From assembly GCA_008933615.1 (NCBI GenBank), contig WBUR01000009.1, positions 37,497 through 101,496 on the forward strand: 64,000 nt of DNA, given 5' to 3'. The position numbers and the translations under genes were made by a program. Below the pieces are notes generated by a model. The model saw only the letters and a program-made list of their open reading frames with translations. It ran no database searches and was not told where the DNA came from. This DNA is from a bacterium. Its GTDB lineage: Bacteria; CLD3; SB21. This document shows, one piece after another, positions 53,839 through 62,876 of the stretch (its first letter is position 1; every line of letters starts with the position of its first letter).

Positions 53839-55545
53839 TTATTTAAGCAAAGACGTCACGTCGATCATCCACACGTCCGTATTGTTGCCCGCCTGAAACA
53901 CGACGCGTTTCCCGTCCGGCGACCAGCGTCCGTGCTTTTCCTGATTGGTATTGTCCTTCGTCAGCGTGCGCGTGGTTTTTTCCCCGCCGGAAGTCGTCAT
54001 GATCCACACGTCGCGGTCGTCATACCAACTGCGCGTAAATGCGACGATCGCATGCGTCGGCGAGACGACAGGCTCTTCGTCTTTTCCGTAGGGTAATTTA
54101 TCCCGTGTGACCGGAAGGGGCAACCCTCCCTCGGAAGGCGTTTTCCAGATACTCCATTTTTTTGCCCAATCCGCCTGAAATAAAACGGTTTGATCGCCAT
54201 CGGTAAAACTCGGCGCCAGTTCGTTCTGTCCGTCTATCGTAAGCTGCTGCGTTTTGTTTGATTTCAAATCCTTAATCCAGATATCCGGATTGCCTGCTTT
54301 TTCGGAAACATAAACAATTTTATCGCCGCCTTTCGAATACCGCGCTTGGTATGAATTGACAGAATCATCCGTTACTGCAAGCAGGTACGGCGCCTGCGTT
54401 GAGGCGGAATCCAAAACCAATTTTGTGATCCAAATATTCAGACAACCCGTTCGGTCGGATGTAAAAATCATTTCCTTTCCATCAGGCGAAATATCAGGAT
54501 CAAAATCATTTTGTTTGGCATTAGTCAACTGCGTTTGTTTTCCGTCTTTTAGATTCAAACTGAAAATAGTTTTTTTGCCCAACCGATCGGAATTGAAAAT
54601 AACATATTGCCCATCGGGCGTAAAGACGGGCGATTCATCGTTGGCTATCTGATCAACCAACATGGAATCTTTTTGAGTTTCTACATCGATGATCTTAATA
54701 TCCCAATTGGGAAGCGATTCAAACAGAATATTTTTTCCGTCCGAACTCCAGCTTGGAAAAAAATGATCCTGCGACGAACTCGTTACGGCGACGGGATGAA
54801 ACCGATCCGTCGGCGTAATATATACTTCGTAAAAGCCCGTAGCATTCGACACGTAGGCCATCCATTTCCCGTTGGGAGAAATGGAAGGGTGCTTTTCATC
54901 GAACGACGAGCGAATAAATGAAGTAAAATCCTTTCCCTCGCTATCAACATAACAAATATCAGTATGGTTTTTTTCATTCCGCTGAAAAAAAACTTTATTG
55001 CCGGACGAGCTTAAACTTAGTTTATCTATCGGCAATATGTCTTCATAGAGAACCACAACGTTTGAAAAATTTTGCGTGTTCACTTTGCATATTTTGTAAT
55101 TACTGTCATGCTTCACAAAAAATATTGATTTCCCGTCGGATGCCCAGGCCGGGCTGAATTCATCTGCATTATCCGTTTTCGTCACCTGGGTCATTTTCTC
55201 TTGTTTATCAATGATCCACAAATCACTTTGCCCCAGAATATGCGATGAGAAAACGATGCGTTCATTGTCGGGCGAAAAGTCAGCGCCCTCGTCAACACCT
55301 TCATTGGCCGTTAACGGATGTATGCTGCCGTCATCCATGTTGTAGATGAATACGTGCTTATCGCCAATTTGCGTCGAAATGTAAGCAACAAACTTACCGT
55401 CCGGTGACATTTTTGGCTGTCCGTCGTAACACGCCAACGTAGTCATACGCTCCAGAGTCAATCCTTCAGGCGTCGTGGCCGTATTCTTTTTGGCGCATCC
55501 TGTGTACATAACGAGTACGGCAATAAGGATCATACGGTTCGTCAT
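53839..55545 (-). CDS. TolB-like PD40/WD-type propeller lipoprotein
   Basis: A 568-aa exported protein with a short signal peptide and probable lipid anchor (MYTGCAKK; lipobox not classical). It consists of about a dozen PD40 repeats of the TolB/peptidase-S9 propeller type, each with an 'SPDGK-IVF-S' phrase. TolB works in envelope integrity; here there is no Pal or tolA gene next to it, so it is better called TolB-like. It may bind other envelope proteins. It is the gene after the caspase protein on the minus strand, with about 100 bases between. Confidence 0.8.
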   Translation of the reverse strand: MTNRMILIAVLVMYTGCAKKNTATTPEGLTLERMTTLACYDGQPKMSPDGKFVAYISTQIGDKHVFIYNMDDGSIHPLTANEGVDEGADFSPDNERIVFSSHILGQSDLWIIDKQEKMTQVTKTDNADEFSPAWASDGKSIFFVKHDSNYKICKVNTQNFSNVVVLYEDILPIDKLSLSSSGNKVFFQRNEKNHTDICYVDSEGKDFTSFIRSSFDEKHPSISPNGKWMAYVSNATGFYEVYITPTDRFHPVAVTSSSQDHFFPSWSSDGKNILFESLPNWDIKIIDVETQKDSMLVDQIANDESPVFTPDGQYVIFNSDRLGKKTIFSLNLKDGKQTQLTNAKQNDFDPDISPDGKEMIFTSDRTGCLNIWITKLVLDSASTQAPYLLAVTDDSVNSYQARYSKGGDKIVYVSEKAGNPDIWIKDLKSNKTQQLTIDGQNELAPSFTDGDQTVLFQADWAKKWSIWKTPSEGGLPLPVTRDKLPYGKDEEPVVSPTHAIVAFTRSWYDDRDVWIMTTSGGEKTTRTLTKDNTNQEKHGRWSPDGKRVVFQAGNNTDVWMIDVTSLLK

Positions 55546-55646
55546 TTGCGCGTTTCTTTCCTTAAAAAAAATGGAAACATTGGAGTCAAACTAACAAAAA
55601 ATATTCTTATTCTCATCATAAATAAATAAAACGCTCTTTTTTATTA

Positions 55647-58600
55647 TTATTTAACGACGCCAATGGGAAAATCTTGGCCGCGCGCATAACTATTCGGATA
55701 CTGCGCCGTTCCGCGATACTTTTTTGTAAGTTCAGGTACTCTGTCATTTAAATACGCTTCGAGTTCTTTTACCGTGATTCTGCCGTCTTTATTTCCGTCG
55801 CCTTCACCGCTTAAGCCTTTAAGTAAAGCATACGTAAAAACACCGTGGCCCAGCTGTTTGAATTCAGCCGCAAATTGCTCCGTTCCGGTGGCGGACAGTA
55901 CCACCAATCCGGCGCTTCGCGCCAACTGCAGAATGGCTTTTTCATTCGCCGCACCGCGGTTGGAAAACGACTCCACTGCGCCGCCCGACTGGCATGCATC
56001 AAAAACGATGATCTGCTTTTGCGCTTTGATCTGCGTGCAGAACTCTTTAAGTTGATTTGCCGATACGCCTCTTGCTGCCAGGCCTTCTTCATCACCATAT
56101 AATTTAGTGACGTCGTGCGGAATGAGATAAAATTCCGGCGCTTTATTTGAATCGCCTTCGCTCATGACCCCGTGTCCCGCATAATACAATATGAATGCAT
56201 CTTCAGGTTTTGCTTCACCCATGATCCTGTGAATTGCCGATTCTATATTGCCCCTCAATCCATCGGCATCATACAGCGTGTGCTTGAAGATCTGTTTGAA
56301 AATAGCTTGTCCGGATTGTTCGATCGCTTTTTCAAAAGCCTGCGCATCGGGCCGCGCATATTTTAATGTATAGTTCGAGTTTTTATATTTATTAATTCCA
56401 ATGGATAATATGTACAAATTCGAGCTTGCCTCCAATGACTTCCTTTCCACCGTAATTTCGTAAGGATTCGATTCTGTTCGATCACGATTGAAAGCCGTAA
56501 CAAGCAAGTTGTTCGCCCCCGGAACCAACGGAATATAATACGTCAGCGTCAGCTTCTTGCCAAGATTTGACAATTTCCTGCTCGTGACCTGATTGTCGGA
56601 AACTAGTTTGCTGTTTTGATATAACCGCACTTCATCGATATCGCCCGTTGATTCGGTGGCCGTGATTTCTATTTCTATTCCTTCGCTTTCCACTTCGGAC
56701 ATGTTACCCGGACGGTCTATGCGAACTTTCGGCGGAAGTTTGATGCCTTTATTTATGTCGGACGCTTTTGTTATCGCATAGTTTTTGTCGCCGGTCAAAA
56801 TTTGCTTAAGAAGATCCGGCGTATAAAATTTTTCAAATAACGCGTCCAGTGGAATTGAATTGAGATTTTGAACATAATGCATTTTCTTCATGCCCTCCGA
56901 AGTACCGTCAAATCGCCCGTCAGGAGCAACTGCCACCCAATCCTTCTGGCCGATTACCGTCAAACTGATCAATTGCCGCCCCGTTGCCGCATCCCAGATG
57001 ATTGTGCGCGCGTCCGTGCTCACGGTGTATAAGAATTTTCCGTCTTTGCTGAAAGTAAGCCCGTTAATATAACTTACATGGCCTGCTAATTGCCTTAATT
57101 CTTTCCACGTGCCTGTTTCAATAATGCGAATAATCCTATTATCACCAACGGCCAGGATTTTTCCATCCGGGCTGAACATCATGCCGCCATTGCTTCCCCA
57201 CAATCCGTAAAAAATGGGTTCATTTTGGTGCAAATCAACAATTAATCCGGAACCGCTAGCGAGGTATTGCCCGTTCGGGCTGATACAAATTGCGTTGGAT
57301 ACGGATGAATCCTGAACCGTCCTTACACATCGCCCGCTTTTAACATCCCAGAACTTGATCGTTTTGTCATAACTAGCGCTTACCAATAAGCTGTCATTGG
57401 GCGTAACGGCTAATGACCAGATAATATCCGAATGCCCTGATAGCGTTTGAATAGGTTTTCCTCTGCTCAAATTCCATACTTTGATGACGCTGTCCTTTCC
57501 GGCCAACGCGATATAATTTTTTTTGTCGTTAACGGCCATACAGGTGATCGCCGTATGCGCTTTGAAACTGCGGATTTTATTTCGCGTGCCCATATCCCAG
57601 AAAATAGTACTCGAATCCAACCCGCTACTGATCAGAATTTTGTCTTCTTTTGAAAACGCTACGGGATAAACAGGAAGTGTATGTCCTAAAAAAGCCGTGC
57701 GTAATTTACCCGATTCTAGATTCCAAACTTTAACCGAATGATCTTTGCTTCCGCTGGCAAGAAATTTTCCCGATCGGTCGATCGCTACTGAATGATTACC
57801 CTCTGCATATCCTTCCAGCGATGGCCCGTCAGATAAATCTTCCAGGTTCCATATTTTTATGGTCTGATCCCAGCTTCCGCTGACTAACCATTTTCCATCT
57901 GAACTTATATCAATGGATGATACCGCCGCATCGTGAATCCCGATCGTTTCTGAAATTTCTCCCGTCCAAAGATCCCAAAGGCGCAGCGCGCCGTTCTGTC
58001 CGCCGGAGCCGATGTAGCGCCCGTCCGGACTGCATTTCAGAGCCTTTACGGCTCCATCAGGCGCTTTCATTGATATGATCTGTTTGCCGTTCGCGACGTA
58101 AAATAATCGGATCGTACTGTCTTCGCCCGCGCTCGCTATAAAAAACCCATCGGGGCTGTAGCAAACCTGATTAACCGCACCGATATGCTCCGTCATCTTA
58201 AATATTTGTTCACCGCTGCCGAGGTCCCAAATACGAATTGTACTGTCCTGGCTCGCGCTTACCATGTGCCTGCCATCCGGGCTGAACGAAATCGAAGTAA
58301 CCAGTTGCGTATGTCCGCTAAACTCTTTGAGCTGATTAAAAGATGCCACATCCCAAAGGCGAACGGCATAGTCGTCCGTCTCCACGTTTGTCAATTCCTT
58401 ATACCACAACGGATAACCGTGTCCAGTTGCCAGCATACTTCCGTCCGGGCTGAAACTCAAACCCTGCACCATATTGTCGCCGTGCACACTGCCGATTTTT
58501 GTATGATTGATGACGTCATATACATTAACTGTAGAATCGCTTCCGGCGGACGCCAGCAGTCTTCCGTCGGGGCTGAAGGCAACGGAAAAAATATTGGTTG

Positions 58601-58853
58601 ATGTGTACGTTCTCAGTTCCTTACCCGATTCCGCATCCCATATTTTCGTCGACCAATCGTAGCTTCCGCTTGCAATGTATTTTCCGTCGGGGCTGAATGC
58701 CACGGACGTGACGGCATTTGTGTGGCCGGTTTGAACTATCAGTTCTGGCACCTGCGCCAAGCCAACTTCTGCCATCAGAAATAATCCAACAAATACTATC
58801 ATTATTTTTTGCGTCATGCCTGTCTCATTTCTGCGTTTCATTTGGTTGCACAT
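55647..58853 (-). CDS. exported WD40-repeat and caspase-domain (C14) protein with EF-hand-like loop
   Basis: A 1068-aa protein. Signal peptide about 13-34 (ending GLAQ); 14 WD40 repeats cover about 40-650, enough for two seven-bladed propellers; a linker with DWVAVAPDGRFDGTSE and an immunoglobulin-like stretch follow; the caspase fold covers about 802-1068. The catalytic dyad is H884 in YYAGHG and C944 in FDACQSGG. A canonical 12-residue EF-hand loop, D1019 to E1030 (DGNKDGRITVKE), sits in the C-terminal part of the protease domain, suggesting calcium control. The start is unsettled: ATGs at 58853, 58841 and 58817 all fit; residue numbers use 58853. The HhH protein gene ends four bases upstream, so coupling is likely. 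Confidence 0.9.
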   Translation of the reverse strand: MCNQMKRRNETGMTQKIMIVFVGLFLMAEVGLAQVPELIVQTGHTNAVTSVAFSPDGKYIASGSYDWSTKIWDAESGKELRTYTSTNIFSVAFSPDGRLLASAGSDSTVNVYDVINHTKIGSVHGDNMVQGLSFSPDGSMLATGHGYPLWYKELTNVETDDYAVRLWDVASFNQLKEFSGHTQLVTSISFSPDGRHMVSASQDSTIRIWDLGSGEQIFKMTEHIGAVNQVCYSPDGFFIASAGEDSTIRLFYVANGKQIISMKAPDGAVKALKCSPDGRYIGSGGQNGALRLWDLWTGEISETIGIHDAAVSSIDISSDGKWLVSGSWDQTIKIWNLEDLSDGPSLEGYAEGNHSVAIDRSGKFLASGSKDHSVKVWNLESGKLRTAFLGHTLPVYPVAFSKEDKILISSGLDSSTIFWDMGTRNKIRSFKAHTAITCMAVNDKKNYIALAGKDSVIKVWNLSRGKPIQTLSGHSDIIWSLAVTPNDSLLVSASYDKTIKFWDVKSGRCVRTVQDSSVSNAICISPNGQYLASGSGLIVDLHQNEPIFYGLWGSNGGMMFSPDGKILAVGDNRIIRIIETGTWKELRQLAGHVSYINGLTFSKDGKFLYTVSTDARTIIWDAATGRQLISLTVIGQKDWVAVAPDGRFDGTSEGMKKMHYVQNLNSIPLDALFEKFYTPDLLKQILTGDKNYAITKASDINKGIKLPPKVRIDRPGNMSEVESEGIEIEITATESTGDIDEVRLYQNSKLVSDNQVTSRKLSNLGKKLTLTYYIPLVPGANNLLVTAFNRDRTESNPYEITVERKSLEASSNLYILSIGINKYKNSNYTLKYARPDAQAFEKAIEQSGQAIFKQIFKHTLYDADGLRGNIESAIHRIMGEAKPEDAFILYYAGHGVMSEGDSNKAPEFYLIPHDVTKLYGDEEGLAARGVSANQLKEFCTQIKAQKQIIVFDACQSGGAVESFSNRGAANEKAILQLARSAGLVVLSATGTEQFAAEFKQLGHGVFTYALLKGLSGEGDGNKDGRITVKELEAYLNDRVPELTKKYRGTAQYPNSYARGQDFPIGVVK

Positions 58854-58856
58854 TTT

Positions 58857-60917
58857 CTAAAAACTCAAATCCATCGACATCGTTACTTTTCTCAATATAT
58901 TTCCATGAATAGCGTCTCCTCCCGAACCGATCTGCTCCAGGTCATCGCGGTAAAGCTCCCAATATTTAACTCCGACGTTTATATTTTTTTTCACAACATA
59001 TTTCAGCAGGATATACCAGCGTTTCCCTTTCCCCGAAAATGCGGTATTTGCAAAGACACCGTCGACGTCATTTTCATATTCATATATTGCTGTATTAAAA
59101 CTGTGCGTATCAAAAAAACTCAATCTTCCGTAAACGGCCAGCCCTTTTCTCAAGATGACGCGCATTTCTTCATAAAACAATATTCCGGTTTCCTTGGTGC
59201 CTGAAATATTTTCAATTTCGTACCACGCTTTCTCAACGCGGGAACGCAGACGGACCTCTCGAGAAATGTCTACATCCCATTGGTAACGCATTCTGGTGAC
59301 TATTTCTTTTTCAACGACCGTGATATCGCGTCCCAGAATATCCAGCGTTTTAACGGATCGGTCTTTTCGCTCATTCTTAAATTGAATCTGTGCAACGATC
59401 CGCGACCAGACCCTCTGTTCCACTTTCGCAAGGAAATCATCGCCCGTTACCGGCTTCGGCACATCATACGAGCGCCACGGATAGCGAAAAATATCGTAAA
59501 AAAGCTGAATGGTCGTTCCGCGTTTTGGCCTTACCTTCAGTCCCAGATACATGCCCTCTTCGTTTTGTGTTTTGCCGTTTTGTTCTCCAAAAGCATAGCC
59601 GTGTAAACTTTGAAAATCCTTCGAATAGTTCCTATAAAAAATAACCCATTCAGCTTTTGGCCAATATCCCTGGATTCCTGAATTCCAGGCAAAATGGTCT
59701 CTTTTATCCTTCGCCGCCTCCCCGAAGAAATTTATATTGCCAACGTACACGTCGTGATGCAAACTGATCACGTTGTTGCTAGAGCCTGCAAAATTATATA
59801 AACTCCTTACGCTGTCGCCGGTAATAAATCTTCGGTCAAATTGCTGGCCATAAAAAGTCACGCCGATCTTGGACATGCCGAAATGGTAAGCGACATTTGC
59901 GCCTTCCACAGTTTCCAGTAAATAATTATTCTTTGACACCTCACCGCTGTCGCGGTGCAATCCGTCGATGATGATTGAATTCACCGATCCGTCTGAATCA
60001 AATGAAGCGTCCAAATTTGAATACGAATAAAATCCCGTGACATCAACATTTTTTAATAGCTCAATGCTCCTCAGATCGAATTGCGCCGCCGCTCCAAAGT
60101 AACCGGCGTTTTCCGTTGCATAATTATATGCGCTGATCCCGCGAGCCTTTTTCTTGACAGACCCGACCGCTTCGCTGCTTTTGGACATCCCCGACGAACT
60201 CCACATCGACACCGCCTGGCCAAATTCCAGTTGATAATTTCCAATGACTGATTTTCGAATAAATGGAAAATCCCGCAATTCAACGAACCCCACCTGATGG
60301 TCATTTAATTTTTTTTCACCGGGGTCTTTTTCAAATACAGCCCCCGCACGTATTTGCGCTTGCGGGCGTTTCAAAAATGGCCGGTAGTCGGCATTGATCC
60401 TTTCATAAAACTGATAGATGCTTCCATCGTATTTTTCATCTTGAAAATTTCTACTTTCTTCTATGTTACGCTTGGCGCGTTGACGATAATCGACTGCATA
60501 CCTTTTAGCGCGCACGAGAGGATTAACCGTAATGAAATCTTTGACCTGAACAAAGGCCTCACGCGTGAAGTTCGGAATTTTTAGCAAATCCCGTTCCAAC
60601 ATAAAAACTTTATGTTTACGGTAATCCGAGATCGCCTTTGCCAGTATCGGAGAGAGCCCCGGGATTTGTTCTAATTCGCTTTGGGAAGCGGTATTAATAT
60701 CAACAGGGTTTTGCTTAAAATAGTCAAGTTCTTCCGAAATCAGCGTTGCATCTGACGATTCTGAATAACTGTCTAATATTCTTTCCTCTGCATCATCCGT
60801 GGTAACATTAAATAAATAATCACGTGTTAAGCTGTCGATGCTTGCAGAATCTTGTCCATCCTGCGCGTGCAAGGACATAGTACTCAAAAAAACAAGGATT
60901 AACTGATACCTGAGCAT
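58857..60917 (-). CDS. helix-hairpin-helix exported protein with predicted outer-membrane barrel
   Basis: A 686-aa protein with a signal peptide (1-18, ending LHAQ). Residues about 70-130 hold two HhH units of the ComEA type (VDINTASQSELEQIPGLSP and RDLLKIPNFTREAFVQVKDF), which bind DNA in other proteins. From about 150 to the end the sequence alternates amphipathic strands with long turns, like an outer-membrane beta barrel (late strands include SFFDTHSFNTAIYEYEN and a C-terminal SMDLSF ending in phenylalanine). Such HhH-barrel proteins are seen in Ignavibacteria and relatives without known function. It precedes the caspase gene by three bases. Confidence 0.72.
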   Translation of the reverse strand: MLRYQLILVFLSTMSLHAQDGQDSASIDSLTRDYLFNVTTDDAEERILDSYSESSDATLISEELDYFKQNPVDINTASQSELEQIPGLSPILAKAISDYRKHKVFMLERDLLKIPNFTREAFVQVKDFITVNPLVRAKRYAVDYRQRAKRNIEESRNFQDEKYDGSIYQFYERINADYRPFLKRPQAQIRAGAVFEKDPGEKKLNDHQVGFVELRDFPFIRKSVIGNYQLEFGQAVSMWSSSGMSKSSEAVGSVKKKARGISAYNYATENAGYFGAAAQFDLRSIELLKNVDVTGFYSYSNLDASFDSDGSVNSIIIDGLHRDSGEVSKNNYLLETVEGANVAYHFGMSKIGVTFYGQQFDRRFITGDSVRSLYNFAGSSNNVISLHHDVYVGNINFFGEAAKDKRDHFAWNSGIQGYWPKAEWVIFYRNYSKDFQSLHGYAFGEQNGKTQNEEGMYLGLKVRPKRGTTIQLFYDIFRYPWRSYDVPKPVTGDDFLAKVEQRVWSRIVAQIQFKNERKDRSVKTLDILGRDITVVEKEIVTRMRYQWDVDISREVRLRSRVEKAWYEIENISGTKETGILFYEEMRVILRKGLAVYGRLSFFDTHSFNTAIYEYENDVDGVFANTAFSGKGKRWYILLKYVVKKNINVGVKYWELYRDDLEQIGSGGDAIHGNILRKVTMSMDLSF

Positions 60918-60962
60918 AAAGATTAGTAACGCTGGCGTTATATGTATGATGTCAATTGGCCG

Positions 60963-61811
60963 TTATCGGTAGTTGCTTTTTATCACACGCGCAGGCAGAC
61001 GTTTTATATGAAATGACGCGGAAACAGCATGCGTAACTCCGAGATCGGGATGGGAATATATTGCATAATCGACCGCTCCTTTCCCAAAGTCAAACCCTAA
61101 TCCTGCGGAAAACAGCGACGGTTCTCTTGCCATACCAACTCGTAAGAACAGTTTTTCAAAGAACTGATATTCGGCGCCAAAACGAACGTCGGTCGGAAAT
61201 TTAATATCTTTGTATACATCCACATTAAGCAATAGGTGGTCAATCATTCGAATACCGGTTCCCATAGAAAAAGTTTGAGGCAATGCATCCCCTTCAATTT
61301 TCGGCCTGTTAATATTACGTGCGGCAAAACCCAGCGTCACCATTTCGTGAGGCCTAAACATCAGCCCCATATCGCATCCAATGGTTCCGGCTGATCCGGC
61401 GTCTTTAATATTCAAGTGATCATAATTGAGAACGACGCCATAAATTAGTTTTTCTCTAAAGCTTCGGCTAAAGGCTAGGCCAAACGTCGTTTCCCTGTAA
61501 AGATCTGAACCATACGATTCAAAATTGATCGTGCCATTTCCAAAAGAACTCGGGTAAGTAAAATTGAATGCCGTGGTGCCAAGATCTTTCAGGTTAAAAG
61601 GTGCTGAATAATAAGCCTGCGCATATGGGTTACCGATCTGCCATAGTCCAGCCGGATTATAATACATGGCGTCGCCGGTATTGGCGACCGCAACAAAGGT
61701 TCCACCCATACCCAACGGCCGCGCGCCCTTTTTGGTGTCAAATGAAGCAAATACGGTTCGGCTTAAAAACAACAGAATTACGATTGCTTGAATAATTTTT
61801 CTGTAACGCAT
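60963..61811 (-). CDS. PorV/PorQ-like outer-membrane protein (type IX secretion related)
   Basis: A 282-aa exported protein with a signal peptide (1-23, ending VFAS) and a FadL-like barrel. The start of the mature part, FDTKKGARPLGMGGTFVAVANTGDAMYYNPAGLW (cited by position, residues 24-57), is the PorV/PorQ and UPF0164 signature. PorV shuttles T9SS cargo to the attachment complex. It is the first gene of the minus-strand group with the HhH and caspase proteins, 45 bases from the HhH gene, so all three could be in one unit. PorV and PorQ cannot be separated here by eye. Confidence 0.82.
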   Translation of the reverse strand: MRYRKIIQAIVILLFLSRTVFASFDTKKGARPLGMGGTFVAVANTGDAMYYNPAGLWQIGNPYAQAYYSAPFNLKDLGTTAFNFTYPSSFGNGTINFESYGSDLYRETTFGLAFSRSFREKLIYGVVLNYDHLNIKDAGSAGTIGCDMGLMFRPHEMVTLGFAARNINRPKIEGDALPQTFSMGTGIRMIDHLLLNVDVYKDIKFPTDVRFGAEYQFFEKLFLRVGMAREPSLFSAGLGFDFGKGAVDYAIYSHPDLGVTHAVSASFHIKRLPARVIKSNYR

Positions 61812-61913
61812 GAAACAAGAAATGATAAGATTTTTAGGAAGGTTTTCTAAAAAAAGTAATCATTTTCAGCCCAATAATCAAGAAATCCCGCCGCTTTTTG
61901 CGCAATGTTTTTG

Positions 61914-61942
61914 TTGAATAAGTATATAAATTTTGCTATCCT
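61914..61942 (+). promoter_or_regulatory. candidate promoter for the short-chain dehydrogenase gene
   Basis: TTGAAT at 61914-61919 and TATCCT at 61937-61942 are separated by 17 bases, giving a sigma70-like promoter about 110 bases upstream of the start at 62052. The 240-base divergent gap (61812-62051) otherwise shows only AT-rich sequence. By-eye assignment only. Confidence 0.3.
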
Positions 61943-62051
61943 TGCTTATTATTATTACCATTATTTTTCTTCTTGAATCCTCTACCTGCATGGTAAGTTT
62001 GCCCACGGATTCCTACAGCAAATGTAACTAGAAAGCGGAATTTAGATATAC

Positions 62052-62846
62052 ATGCCGGGATTACAATTTTCTACAGCCCTTATCACCGGCGCTTCATCAG
62101 GAATTGGAGAAGCGATAGCGCGTGAATTGGCAAAACAAAATGTCGCATTGGTTTTAGTTGCCCGTTCCGGTGACAAATTGGAATCGCTTGCGGCAGAACT
62201 CAGCGCAGGTGGCTTAGAAGTGATTCCTATCGCACAGGATCTCCTGGCCGGCAACGCGGATGAGGTGTTATGGAATGAGCTGCAGAGAAGAAATATCAAA
62301 ATAGATATGCTGATTAATAATGCAGGATTCGGCGGTTATGGGTTCTTTCATGATTCCCCAATTGAGAAACAGATCGAGATGATCGACTTGAACATCAAAG
62401 CTTTGGTTAAATTAACCTATCGGTTTTTGCCTCCAATGATTTCCAATAATCACGGGGCTATCATGAATGTGTCCTCCACTGCGAGTTTTCAGCCTGTTCC
62501 ATTCATGGCCGCCTATGCGGCAACTAAAGCATTCGTGACCAATTTTACTGTAGCGCTTTCTTCAGAATATCAAGATACACATGTTCGATTTATCGCATTA
62601 TGTCCCGGAAGAACAAAAACCAATTTTCAGGTTGCCGCCGGATCGCAGAAAGTGCGCATTCGCTCTCGTGCAGCCACGCCGCAACAGGTTGCGCGCGTAG
62701 CGGTAAAAGCGCTGCGTCGGAATAACAATATTGCGATCGAAGGCTTTATGAATCATGCTATGATACACTTACAGCGGTTTTTCCCGCGTTGGTTTATTAT
62801 TAAGATTGCTCATAAAATATTCAAACCGAAAAATATTCATCATTAA
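62052..62846 (+). CDS. short-chain dehydrogenase/reductase
   Basis: A 264-aa classical SDR. Cofactor turn TGASSGIG at 12-19 (with ARSG at 37-40, favouring NADP), NNAG at 89-92, catalytic serine near 141-142 (NVSSTAS), and YAATK with Y155 and K159. The substrate is not known. The gene's ATG at 62052 is the only start consistent with the cofactor motif. The nitronate monooxygenase gene follows after 30 bases on the same strand and is probably co-transcribed. Confidence 0.92.
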   Translation: MPGLQFSTALITGASSGIGEAIARELAKQNVALVLVARSGDKLESLAAELSAGGLEVIPIAQDLLAGNADEVLWNELQRRNIKIDMLINNAGFGGYGFFHDSPIEKQIEMIDLNIKALVKLTYRFLPPMISNNHGAIMNVSSTASFQPVPFMAAYAATKAFVTNFTVALSSEYQDTHVRFIALCPGRTKTNFQVAAGSQKVRIRSRAATPQQVARVAVKALRRNNNIAIEGFMNHAMIHLQRFFPRWFIIKIAHKIFKPKNIHH

Positions 62847-62876
62847 AATTCATTTTTTGAAAGTAAGGAATCTCCC

